64,000 bases of DNA. Source: JBCBSZ01 sp039818945 (GTDB taxonomy: Bacteria; Actinomycetota; Acidimicrobiia; Acidimicrobiales; Poriferisodalaceae). A model generated the notes under the pieces. The model had not been told where the DNA came from. It worked only from the letters and a program-made list of their open reading frames with translations, and ran no database searches. Shown here piece after piece: positions 43,907 to 51,993 of this stretch. Both the position numbers and the translations under genes were made by a program. Numbering within the stretch: the first letter of the stretch is position 1; each line of letters begins with the position of its first letter. The stretch spans positions 25,283 to 89,282 of the forward strand of contig JBCBSZ010000014.1 of NCBI GenBank assembly GCA_039818945.1. The letters are read 5' to 3'.

Positions 43907-46195
43907 ATGCTTCGCAGACTGGGAGTCGCGGGCGAATGGCGCTCGCTAGACCCTCGATCGTGGCCCAGCGACGTCCCCTTCGGACGACGGACGGTCGTCT
44001 ATGGACACAATGGCAGCGGCAAGTCCACACTGGCTGAGCTGCTCCTGAGCGTCGCCGAGGGTACTTGTGCGACCGAGGCCGTGTGGGAAGACGAGCATGG
44101 TGCTCGGTCAGTCATCCAAGAGGGTGAGAAGGGGCCACCGACCCGCATCGCAGTCTTCACCCGAAGGTGGGTCGAGGCCAACCTCGCCGACTTTCTGGAT
44201 GGAGAGAGCGCGTCGGCGATCGTGACGCTAGGGAGGGAGGCGATCGATGCCAAGGAAGAAGAGCAAAGGCTAACTGCCGAGATCGAAGACCTACGAATCC
44301 AAGCTAGGGAGGCAGAGAAGCAGCGAACCGCAGCAGATCGGCGTGTCAGGAAACTGACCCAAGACGTCCAGGATCGGATTGTCTCGGAGCTCAAGCCTTT
44401 CGACTACAACCATTTCACGAAGAGCCGGTACTCAGTCCCGAAGGTTCAGGACCTTCTTCGAAGCTACAAAGGGGAGTATCCCGATACGGACGCCCACGCC
44501 GAAGCGCTCGGACGGCTCGTGGAGGGTGAACTCGTGCGCGTTTCCCCGATGCCGCCGCCGCCAACCGGTGCAGCTACCGAACTCGAAGCCCTTTCCGGGG
44601 TTCTGTCTGCGACTCCCGCTCGCGTAGCGCTTGATGAACTGGCGGGCAACCCGCAGGTGCAACGATGGGTAGAAGAGGGCTTCGAGCTGCACGGTGACCA
44701 CGACAACTGCATGTTCTGCTCGGCGCGCATCACCGAGGAGCGGCGGGCTCAGCTTGCAGCTCACTTCGATGAGAGTTGGCGCCGTATCCGGTCCGAGGCG
44801 AGCCGTCTCCTCGACGTTGCTTCCCTCGAGAAGCATCATCTCGAAGCTTGGACTCGAGACCTGCCACCCGCATCAAGCCTGTCGAGCGATCTGCAGGCTG
44901 TCTACGAGAGCGGCGCCGCACACACTCGAGCGGAGGTGGCTGGGCGGGTAAGGGCGCTCGAGAAGGTGGTCGATGTCCTGAACCTCAAGGTCGCCGATCC
45001 GAGCGTCACTCCTGATGGCCCAGACTGGTCCGTGCTAGCTAGTCCGCCGACCACAACAGTGCTGGCCGAGGCTGTCGATGCACACAACGACCGGGCCCGG
45101 CGACAGCAGGAGATTGCTGCGGAGAGAAGGCAAGTCGTCCTGGATCACTTGATTGGTTCGAGGAGCAGAGAGTTTCGCGACCTCGCCGCTCACGCTGAGA
45201 GTTGCGTCGAGGAGGCGTCTACGAGCCAGCAGTCTGTGCGGCTTGCGGAGCGTCGGTTGGAGGAAGTACGGCAAGCCCGGTTCACAACCAAGGACATGGC
45301 AGACACGCTCACGAAGGATCTGGCCCGTGTCTACGGCAAGCACCACCTCAGTGTTGCGGTAACGGAGGACGGGAAGTCCTACTCGTGCCGGCGCGGTGAC
45401 GACCCGGCTACGGATCTCAGCGACGGTGAGCGAACGACCCTGTCCTTGCTCTACTTCCTCCGCAAACTCGAGGACGAACAAGCGTCGAGTGGCAACCCTT
45501 CCGAGAGAGTAGTGGTGGTCGACGACCCATCAAGTTCGCTTGACCGGGAGGCGCTCTACGCTACTCATCAGTGGTTGTTCGACACGCTGCGTAGCTTCGG
45601 CCAGTACGTCGTCCTGACTCACGACTTCAGTCTGCTCCGCCTATTCCTGAAGTCGCACAAGAGCGCCTGGGGTAGCTCGATGAGGCGAATCGCTCAGGGT
45701 GATGCCGACGAGTCTATCTTCCCTGGAGTCTGCTTTCGAGAGATGTATGCCGCGAGCGTGGACGGCGAGCGCCGCTCAAGGCTAGGTGAGCTTCCGAGGC
45801 TTTTGCTCAACAACACATCGGAGTACGCCTACCTCTTCTCGATGGTGATGGCCGGTGTCCTCGATTCCTCGGATCACGAGCGTCTCTTCCTGCTCCCGAA
45901 CGCATCGCGACGAGTCCTGGAGGTCTTTGCCAGCTACAAGGCTCCACACCGCCCGGACTTCCTGCAACAGCTCGAGATCCTCGTTCAGTCGCAGGAAGGT
46001 GAGCCCTTTCGAGACGTGTACGACTTCTGCAACAGATATTCCCATGGCGAGGGTAGCGAGAGCATCGACGTCCTGGATGCCCGGGCCGTGCATGGGCAGA
46101 TTCGACGCTGCATGGAGTTCCTGAAGTCGATCGACCCTGAACACTACGAGCGCATGTGCGAGGCCGCGGCCATCGACTCAACACAAGTTGCATAG
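43907..46195 (+). CDS. RloC/PrrC-like AAA (ABC-type) ATPase with zinc hook
   Basis: 762 residues from ATG 43907. Walker A VYGHNGSGKSTL is near residue 35. Two coiled-coil arms (about 115-160 and 280-470) flank a CMFC (CxxC) near 269, the position of a zinc hook as in RloC and Rad50. The ABC signature LSDGERTTLSLLYFL, Walker B VVVVDDPSSSLD and the switch histidine of VLTHDFSLL follow. The C-terminal 150 residues contain RRVLEVF and FCNRYSHG, which could be the Arg-Glu and His parts of an anticodon-nuclease (HEPN-like) site, though spacing is not proof. RloC and PrrC cut tRNA when DNA restriction is blocked, and PrrC is encoded with type I systems. A type I system is in this island, but not adjacent. 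Confidence 0.7.
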   Translation: MLRRLGVAGEWRSLDPRSWPSDVPFGRRTVVYGHNGSGKSTLAELLLSVAEGTCATEAVWEDEHGARSVIQEGEKGPPTRIAVFTRRWVEANLADFLDGESASAIVTLGREAIDAKEEEQRLTAEIEDLRIQAREAEKQRTAADRRVRKLTQDVQDRIVSELKPFDYNHFTKSRYSVPKVQDLLRSYKGEYPDTDAHAEALGRLVEGELVRVSPMPPPPTGAATELEALSGVLSATPARVALDELAGNPQVQRWVEEGFELHGDHDNCMFCSARITEERRAQLAAHFDESWRRIRSEASRLLDVASLEKHHLEAWTRDLPPASSLSSDLQAVYESGAAHTRAEVAGRVRALEKVVDVLNLKVADPSVTPDGPDWSVLASPPTTTVLAEAVDAHNDRARRQQEIAAERRQVVLDHLIGSRSREFRDLAAHAESCVEEASTSQQSVRLAERRLEEVRQARFTTKDMADTLTKDLARVYGKHHLSVAVTEDGKSYSCRRGDDPATDLSDGERTTLSLLYFLRKLEDEQASSGNPSERVVVVDDPSSSLDREALYATHQWLFDTLRSFGQYVVLTHDFSLLRLFLKSHKSAWGSSMRRIAQGDADESIFPGVCFREMYAASVDGERRSRLGELPRLLLNNTSEYAYLFSMVMAGVLDSSDHERLFLLPNASRRVLEVFASYKAPHRPDFLQQLEILVQSQEGEPFRDVYDFCNRYSHGEGSESIDVLDARAVHGQIRRCMEFLKSIDPEHYERMCEAAAIDSTQVA

Positions 46196-46228
46196 ATCCC
46201 GGCGACGTGTGACGAGACAGCGACCCGA

Positions 46229-47422
46229 CTATGTTCGCGGCTGGTTGCCTCGACCGCGATCGGGCCCCCGCCGCAGCCGCTCCACGACCGCCGCGGTGTG
46301 GTTCGGGAGGGCGTGGGCGTAGGTCTTCATCAGGACCTCGGGGCTGTGGCCGAGGAGGTCGGCGACGGCTCGGAGCTCGCCGAGGTCGTGGGCGTTCGAG
46401 ACCATCTGGGTCGCCGCTGTGTGGCGCAGGCCGTGCGTGCCCAGGCGGGGGAGCTCGGCCGCATCGATGACGTCTCGGAGGAAGCGGTCGTAGTTCCTCG
46501 GGATCACGGGAGTGCCGACCTGCGTGGCGATGATGAGGTCGTTGTCCTGCCAGCGCTCGCCAGCCAGCAGCCGCTCCGTCGCCTGTTCGGCCCGACGCCG
46601 CTGGAGCACCGCCCACGTATCTGCATCGAGCGGGATGGTCCGACGCGATCGCTCGTTCTTCGCCTCGGTCCACTCGATGCCGTTGCGCAGCGACACCAGT
46701 CCCTCGTCGATGCGGATCGACGGCGCTGCCGAGTCGACGTCGTCCCACCGCAGCGCCAGCACCTCGCTCCGACGCAGCCCGTACAGCACACCCAACCGGA
46801 AGCCGATCGCCCACCGGTGCTCGGCGCACGCCTCGAGGAACCGGTCGATCTCGTCCGCATCCCACGCCGGCACCTCCTTCACCTTCGGCGGCTTGGCGAC
46901 CGTCCGAGGCAGCGGCACACGAGCCGCCGGACTACGCGAGATCAGGCCCTCGTCCACCGCCTCCCGCAACGCCGCCTTCAGCACGTTGCGGAAGATCTGG
47001 ATGCTGCGCCGAGACAGATCCCCTCCGGCAGCCAGCTGGTCGAACCAGGCAGCGATGTCGTCCCGGTCGAGCTGACCTAGCGCGATGCCTCCGAGCCCGG
47101 CGTCGATGTGACCAGCCGCCCAGCGGTACTGCTCCTGCGACTTCTTCGTGATGTCGGTGCGGCTCTCCACCCACCGCCGCACGACCGAGCCGACCGTGTC
47201 CTGCGACGTGCTCGGCGCCTCGAGCCGGTACTCACGAACAGCCTTCTCGGCGGTCCGCTTCGATGCGTACGTCCCGACCTGCCGCGGCCGGTGCTTGCCC
47301 GAGGCCGTGTCGATCCCGTCGACCCGCACCACCCACTTGTCCCGCTGGCGCCGCACGAGCGGCACGCCGGTCGCCTTCCAGCCCACCGCTCCCCCTCGGA
47401 TCGGCCCCCGATTCTGATACAT
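46229..47422 (-). CDS. int: Tyrosine recombinase (integrase) of the element
   Basis: 397 residues from ATG 47422. The N-terminal arm-binding domain (VPLVRRQRDKWVVRVDGI...YASKRTAEKAVREY) is followed by a SAM-like core-binding domain and the catalytic domain. Active-site residues are present: Arg in LYGLRRSEVLALRW, HGLRH, the His of LLGHSPEVLMKTY and its tyrosine. It is adjacent to the intact tRNA-Val and attR. The start codon lies inside the 22-bp repeat at 47415-47436, so integrase binding there could repress its own expression. Confidence 0.93.
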   Translation of the reverse strand: MYQNRGPIRGGAVGWKATGVPLVRRQRDKWVVRVDGIDTASGKHRPRQVGTYASKRTAEKAVREYRLEAPSTSQDTVGSVVRRWVESRTDITKKSQEQYRWAAGHIDAGLGGIALGQLDRDDIAAWFDQLAAGGDLSRRSIQIFRNVLKAALREAVDEGLISRSPAARVPLPRTVAKPPKVKEVPAWDADEIDRFLEACAEHRWAIGFRLGVLYGLRRSEVLALRWDDVDSAAPSIRIDEGLVSLRNGIEWTEAKNERSRRTIPLDADTWAVLQRRRAEQATERLLAGERWQDNDLIIATQVGTPVIPRNYDRFLRDVIDAAELPRLGTHGLRHTAATQMVSNAHDLGELRAVADLLGHSPEVLMKTYAHALPNHTAAVVERLRRGPDRGRGNQPRT

Positions 47423-47436
47423 CGCTGATACATCGC
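47415..47436 (+). repeat. Arm-type repeats, right end
   Basis: TGATACATCGC is followed directly by TGATACATCGC (two 11-bp units), containing the 17-bp sequence seen at 20895-20911. It covers the integrase start codon and lies about 55 bp from the right att core. Confidence 0.65.
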
Positions 47437-47439
47437 GAC

Positions 47440-47457
47440 TTGTCCACAGTATCCACA
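47440..47457 (+). promoter_or_regulatory. Two abutting DnaA-box-like nonamers
   Basis: TTGTCCACA (47440-47448, a typical actinobacterial DnaA box) is followed by GTATCCACA (47449-47457). Together with flanks they form CTTGT...ACAAG symmetry. The pair lies between the integrase start and attR. It could be a DnaA or host-factor site influencing recombination, or chance. Confidence 0.4.
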
Positions 47458-47477
47458 AGGACCAAGAACCGACAAAT

Positions 47478-47538
47478 GACCAGCTCAGATCGGGTGGGCG
47501 TGGAGGGACTCGAACCCCCGACCCTCTGCTTGTAAGGC
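47478..47538. repeat. Right attachment site (attR)
   Basis: This 61-bp copy of attL (one mismatch at 47490) overlaps the 3' 44 bases of the intact tRNA-Val. The element therefore restores the tRNA 3' end on integration, as usual for tRNA-targeting integrases. Confidence 0.92.
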
Positions 47539-47569
47539 AGATGCTCTGACCAAGCTGAGCTACACGCCC
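47495..47569 (-). tRNA. tRNA-Val(TAC)
   Basis: 75 nt without encoded CCA. Acceptor stem GGGCGTG/CACGCCC, D-stem GCTC/GAGC, anticodon stem TCTGC/GCAGA around loop CTTACAA (anticodon TAC), T-arm GGGGG-TTCGAGT-CCCTC and discriminator A. It folds perfectly apart from one G-T pair. Its 3' half, through the anticodon loop, is the integration target. Confidence 0.95.
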
Positions 47570-47672
47570 GAGGAGACGCGTCAGGGTAGCCAGTGGGGTG
47601 CACTCCCCACGGATTCGCCAATCGGGCTCCAATCCTGGTCCATAGGCTGTCGGTGGTCGGCAGGAGGGTGAG

Positions 47673-49353
47673 ATGGACCTGGGGATCGAGGGGCTCGAGT
47701 GGAAGCGGGTCGTCGGGCACGGCGGCTTCGGCACGGTCCACCTCGCTCACGATGCCGACCACGGCCGCGACGTCGCCGTGAAGCTGCTCAACCCCCTCGC
47801 CGACGACGACGAGCGCCGCCGCTTCGACCGGGAGCGCCGCCTCATGGGCAAGCTCTCCGATCATCCCAACATCGTCACGATCCACACCTCCGGCATCAGC
47901 GAGACCCAGTCGCCGTACCTGGTCATGGAGTACGTCACCGGCGGCTCGCTCATGGAGCGCTACACCGACTCGCCCCTCAGCTGGCGGGAGACGGTCGACA
48001 TCGGCCGCTCCCTCGCCGACGCCCTGACCGAGGCCCACGAGATCGGCATCCTCCACCGCGACATCAAGCCGCAGAACGTCCTCGTCGGCCGGGACGGCCG
48101 GCCGATGCTCACCGACTTCGGCATCGCCGTCGCCTCCACCGACATCTCGATGCGCGACACCATCTCCGCCACCCCGGCCTTCGCCCCGCCCGAGCTGCTC
48201 AACGGCCGGCCGGCCGACGCACGGGGCGACGTCTACTCCCTGGCCGCCACCCTCCACGCCTGCCTCACCGGCGACGGCCCCTACTCCACCTCCGGCCAGC
48301 CCGTGCTCACGGTGTTGAGCCGCATCGCCAACGACCCGGTCCCGATCATCGACCGGCCCGACGTCCCCAACGAGCTGCGCGACCTGCTCCGCCGCGCCCT
48401 CGACAAGGACCCCGAGCAGCGCCCCGCCACGATGGCCGCCTTCGCCGCCGAGCTCGCCGTCGCTGCCGACGCCACGGACCCCGACGTGACCGCGGCCGTC
48501 GCCGTCACCCCTCCCCCGCTCCGCACCGACGAGATCGAGCAGCCGACGCCCGCCGGCGAGGTGAGCGACGAGGACGGGCCCGACCGCCGCCGCATGATCA
48601 TCCTGGCCTCGGCCGCCGCGGCCCTCGTCATCGCCATCGTCGCCGGCGTCGCGCTCGCCGGAGGCGGCGGCTCCGACGGCGGGGAGCAGGTCGCGCTCGA
48701 CGGACCGTCCGAGACCTCGACCACCCTCGACGAGGCGGCGTCCGACGCGACGGCGACCACCACCACGACCACGACCACCACCACGACCGTGCCCGAGACG
48801 ACCACCACCACGACGTCGACGACCTCCACGACCGAGGCGACGACGACCACGACGGTGACCGCCTCGGCACCTCGGACCCCACCGCCCACGAGCCCACCGC
48901 CCACGAGCCCACCGCCGACCGCCCCCCACCGCGGCGCCGACCACCGCACCGCCCCCGCCACCACCGACCACCGCGCCCCCGGTGCAGACGATCAGCATCC
49001 CCAACGTCGCCGGCCTCGGCGTCGGCAACGCCCGCGCCACGCTCCAGGACGCCGGCCTGGTCGTCAACAGCGCACCGGCGTGCTCCAACGGGGTCGCGCA
49101 GACCACCATCCCCGGGCCGGGCACCGCCGTCGAGCCGGGCAGCATCATCGACCTGGCGATCGCCCCGTGCATCGTCCCGAACTACGTGGGCCTGCGCCTC
49201 GACGACGCCATCGCCATCAGCCGCAGCATCGACGGCCTGTTCATCTCGTGGCCCGACTTCTGCGACGACGTCGTGCTCGGCCAGAGCATCGCCGCCGGGG
49301 CCGGCGTCGCCCGCGGCACGACCATCCAGCTCACCCTCACCCCCTGCGGCTGA
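47673..49353 (+). CDS. PASTA-domain Ser/Thr protein kinase, split by a poly-C frameshift
   Basis: ATG 47673 with AGGAGGG upstream. Residues 10-270 are a PknB-type kinase (VVGHGGFGTVHLA, AVKLL, HRDIKPQN, DFGIA). A membrane helix (MIILASAAAALVIAIVAGVALA, about 309-330) and a Thr/Pro-rich extracellular spacer follow. Two PASTA domains lie in the next frame: IPNVAGLGVGNARATLQDAGL...IAPC, then VPNYVGLRLDDAIAISRS...LTPCG, ending at 49353. The frames meet at six Cs (48922-48927); five Cs would join them seamlessly through a Pro/Thr linker. As written the kinase frame runs on to 49571 over the Nudix gene. This is a sequence error, a recent mutation or a slippage switch. PASTA kinases sense peptidoglycan fragments. 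Confidence 0.8.
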
Positions 49354-49372
49354 CCCACCGCCACCGAGCGGC

Positions 49373-49876
49373 TCAGTGCTCGGGGATCACCAGCCCGGGA
49401 TCGTCGCCGTCCAGGTGTCGGCGGGCGGCGTCGGCGACCTGTCGCAGCCACCGATCGGGCTCGGGCAGGGCGGCCGGGTGGTACCAGCCGATCTCCTCCA
49501 GCTCGGGGGTGCACACCCGCGGCTCACCCGACGTGATCGTGGCCGGGAAGAGGAACGTGAGCCGCCGGTAGTGGGCATCGACGACCGGGAAGGGATCGCC
49601 CAGCTCGACCTCGACGCCGAGCTCCTCGCGCATCTCGCGGCGGGCGGTCGTCGCCGGGTCCTCGCTGCCGGCCAGGCCACCGCCGGGCAGCGACCAGCCC
49701 GGCCGGTACGAGTGCCGCACGAGCAGCCACGAGCCGTCGTCGCGCACGATGGCGCACGACGAACCCAGCCGGTACGCCGGCGACCGGACCCCGGTCAGCA
49801 CGACCCGGGCCCGCTCCGGCAGCCGGCCGATCAGGCGGTACAGCGGTCGCAGGACCGGCGACCAGCGGTCGTTCAT
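49373..49876 (-). CDS. Nudix hydrolase
   Basis: 167 residues. The Nudix box GGGLAGSEDPATTARREMREELGVEV is complete (Gx5Ex7REUxEExGU). The N-terminus contains RPLYRLIGRLPERARVVLTGVRSPAY, seen in many actinobacterial Nudix proteins. It hydrolyses nucleoside-diphosphate-linked compounds; the specific substrate is not predictable. It is downstream of the inositol-phosphatase-type gene with a 4-bp ATGA overlap. Confidence 0.9.
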   Translation of the reverse strand: MNDRWSPVLRPLYRLIGRLPERARVVLTGVRSPAYRLGSSCAIVRDDGSWLLVRHSYRPGWSLPGGGLAGSEDPATTARREMREELGVEVELGDPFPVVDAHYRRLTFLFPATITSGEPRVCTPELEEIGWYHPAALPEPDRWLRQVADAARRHLDGDDPGLVIPEH

Positions 49877-50604
49877 CGCACCGCCTGCAGCAGCTGCTCG
49901 TGCAGCGTCGCCGTCGCCCCGACCAGCACCTGGCGGCGCTGATCGCCCAGCTCGTAGACAGCGTTGCCCGAGCGCAACCCGAGCGTCGCCCCGGCCTCCT
50001 CACACACGAGGGCGGCGCCGCCGTAGTCCCACAGCGCGAGGCCGTAGGCGGCGTAGAACCCGTCGAGGCGACCGGCGGCCACGAAGCACATGTCCATCGC
50101 CGCCGACCCCATCGCCCGGAACTGGGCCCAGCCCTGCCGACCCCCCGGCGCGCCGGTCAGCCCGACGACCGCTCGACGGAGCTCGTCGCAGCCGGAGGCG
50201 TGGATCGTCTCGTCGCCCAGCGTCGCGCCCTTCCCGGAGACGGCCCGGTAGCGCTCACCGTTGACCGGGTTCAGCACGACCGCGGCGACGGGCCCCTCGG
50301 CGTCGACGGCGAGCAGCGAGACGCACCAGTGGGGGATGCCGAGGCTGGCGTTCGTGGAGCCGTCGACCGGGTCGACGATCACGGTCACGGCGGCGGACTC
50401 GTCGCCGGACCAGCCCGACTCCTCGCTCAGGATCCGCACCCCGCTCCCGCCGAGCACCTCGAGCACGGCGGCGTCCGCGACCAGGTCATGGCCGTACTGG
50501 GCGGCGTGATCGCGGGCGACCAACGACCAGTCGCTGTTGGCGTCGAGCGCCCTGGCCGCCCGATCGGCGGCGTCGTCGAGGAGGGAGAGGACATCGTCGG
50601 ACAC
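49873..50604 (-). CDS. Inositol monophosphatase family protein
   Basis: 243 residues from GTG 50604. Metal-binding motifs ILSEESG, DPVDGSTN and the C-terminal LWDYGGAALVCEEAG are all present. The family removes phosphate from inositol-1-phosphate, histidinol phosphate or related sugars. Coupled to the Nudix gene. The start is chosen just before the first family-like helix; the frame is open further upstream. Confidence 0.9.
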   Translation of the reverse strand: MSDDVLSLLDDAADRAARALDANSDWSLVARDHAAQYGHDLVADAAVLEVLGGSGVRILSEESGWSGDESAAVTVIVDPVDGSTNASLGIPHWCVSLLAVDAEGPVAAVVLNPVNGERYRAVSGKGATLGDETIHASGCDELRRAVVGLTGAPGGRQGWAQFRAMGSAAMDMCFVAAGRLDGFYAAYGLALWDYGGAALVCEEAGATLGLRSGNAVYELGDQRRQVLVGATATLHEQLLQAVR

Positions 50605-50722
50605 GGGCCCGACGGTATCGGTGCGGCGGCGTGAACCCGGGCCGTGACCACCTCGGGCGCGCAACCCCCTCCGGACGGGGCACAATCGGGGGCAGCAACC
50701 GACCACGGGATGGTGGCCGCCA

Positions 50723-51286
50723 GTGGCAGCAGTGGACATCGCGAGCTTCGTCGCAGACCTCAAGGACCACGTCGTGGACCACGGGCTGCACGTGCACGAC
50801 GAGCGTCACTTCATCGAGTCGTACTCGCTCCGCCAGACGTGGGAGATCGACCTCCACCCCGACGGCGCCTGCGACGGCCCCCTCGACCTGCACGTCGCGC
50901 TCGAGGTCGACCCCCGGGTCCTCCTCGGCTTCGAGGACGCCCTGCTCGAGCTGCCCGATCGCGAGACCCCGGAGCAGGAGTTCGTCCTCCCGCTGGTGTT
51001 CAACTGGCTGCTGCCGCCGCTGGCCAAGGCCCCGGACTTCCTGATCCTCGCCACCGAGCTGGCCGGCATCGGCGGGCTCGATCTGCCTCTCGAGGTGTCG
51101 GCGATCGACTCGATCCCGTCGGTCACCGACGAGGCCCAGCGCTCGCTCAGCCTCACCGCCCGCCGTGAGGTCTCGCTCAACCGCATCCTCCTCGCCGAGG
51201 AGCACCTCTGCGACACCCTCGACCGGTGCCACCAGGTCTGCGGCTACCTCCTCGACCACGCCCCGGTCTGGCTCGAGGAGCTGTAG
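50723..51286 (+). CDS. Conserved hypothetical protein
   Basis: 187 residues from GTG 50723. It is soluble and acidic, with alternating strands and helices: VADLKDHVVDHGLHVHDERHFIESYSLRQTWEIDLHPDG, then PLDLHVALEVDPRVLLGFEDALLEL. Two cysteines lie near the C-terminus (HLCDTLDRCHQVC). No catalytic motif is recognised. It diverges from the inositol-phosphatase gene and ends at a likely bidirectional terminator. Confidence 0.65.
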   Translation: MAAVDIASFVADLKDHVVDHGLHVHDERHFIESYSLRQTWEIDLHPDGACDGPLDLHVALEVDPRVLLGFEDALLELPDRETPEQEFVLPLVFNWLLPPLAKAPDFLILATELAGIGGLDLPLEVSAIDSIPSVTDEAQRSLSLTARREVSLNRILLAEEHLCDTLDRCHQVCGYLLDHAPVWLEEL

Positions 51287-51301
51287 GGCGTCCCACGCTC
51301 C

Positions 51302-51338
51302 GAGCGACAACGGCCGGGGCGATCGGCGGTTGTCGCTC
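51302..51338. terminator. Bidirectional terminator hairpin
   Basis: GAGCGACAAC (51302-51311) pairs with GTTGTCGCTC (51329-51338), with a 17-base GC-rich loop that can pair further. It lies between convergent genes ending at 51286 and 51371, so it can serve both. Confidence 0.6.
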
Positions 51339-51370
51339 CGAGGCGGGACCGCAGCAACTCCGCAGGAGCG

Positions 51371-51985
51371 CTATCCCAGCTCGGCGTGCTGGCGGATCCA
51401 GGTGTGCATGGCGATGCCGCTCGCCACGCCGGCGTTGATCGAGCGGGTCGAGCCGAACTGGCTGATCGACACGACCAGCTCCGCCGCCTCCCGGGCGGCC
51501 TCGGAGAGCCCCGGCCCCTCCTGGCCGAACAGCAGCACGCACGCCCGGGGCAGCGCCGTCATCTCGATCGGCACCGAGCCGGGCAGGTTGTCGACGCCGA
51601 CGACCGGCAGCGACCGCTCGGCGGCCCACCCGACCAGCCCGTCGATCGTCGGATGGTGCAGCACGTGCTGGTACCGGTCGGTGACCATCGCACCCCGCCG
51701 GTTCCACCGCCGCTCCCCCACGATGTGCACGGCCTCGGCCAGGAACGCGTTGGCGTTGCGCACCACCGCACCGATGTTGCGGTCGTGCTGCCAGTTCTCG
51801 ACGGCGACGTGGAAGGGGTGCCGCCGTCGGTCGAGGTCGGCGACGATCGCCTCCCTCGACCAGTAGCGGTACCGGTCGATCACGTTGCGCCGGTCGCCCC
51901 CGGCGAGCAGCTCGGGATCGAGCCGATCGTCGTCGGGCCACGGCTCGGGATGGGGCCCGACACCCACCTCGGGCGACTCGTCCAC
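51371..51985 (-). CDS. TrmH/SpoU-family RNA 2'-O-methyltransferase
   Basis: 204 residues. The three SpoU motifs are visible: NIGAVVRNANAF, LLFGQEGPGLSEAA and STRSINAGVASGIAMHTW, which form the trefoil-knot SAM site. The target could be a tRNA or rRNA ribose; not decidable here. It follows thrS by 8 bp, suggesting cotranscription. Confidence 0.9.
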   Translation of the reverse strand: MDESPEVGVGPHPEPWPDDDRLDPELLAGGDRRNVIDRYRYWSREAIVADLDRRRHPFHVAVENWQHDRNIGAVVRNANAFLAEAVHIVGERRWNRRGAMVTDRYQHVLHHPTIDGLVGWAAERSLPVVGVDNLPGSVPIEMTALPRACVLLFGQEGPGLSEAAREAAELVVSISQFGSTRSINAGVASGIAMHTWIRQHAELG

Positions 51986-51993
51986 GATCCGGC

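Larger units (their letters stand above)
20731..47538. mobile_element. 26.76-kb integrative element in tRNA-Val(TAC)
   Basis: It is bounded by direct repeats 20718-20778 and 47478-47538, offset exactly 26,760 bp. The repeats are the 3' half of a tRNA-Val gene whose intact copy stands at the right end. The element carries a tyrosine integrase next to the intact tRNA, an excisionase-like gene, a relaxase lacking its nicking domain, and matching 17-bp arm-type repeats near both ends. Cargo is almost entirely defence: McrBC, a CHAT-like protease, MNT-HEPN, a type I restriction system, an RloC-like ATPase and several toxin-antitoxin genes or remnants. Without a complete relaxase or visible transfer genes it is probably a mobilisable or decayed element rather than a self-transmissible one. 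Confidence 0.92.

Noticed and set aside
48745..48870. ACC/ACG-rich simple repeat
   Set aside because: Encodes the Thr-rich extracellular linker of the PASTA kinase.
47232..49172. 646-codon minus-strand frame across the tRNA and PASTA kinase
   Set aside because: Crosses a tRNA gene and is antisense to a kinase with all catalytic motifs.
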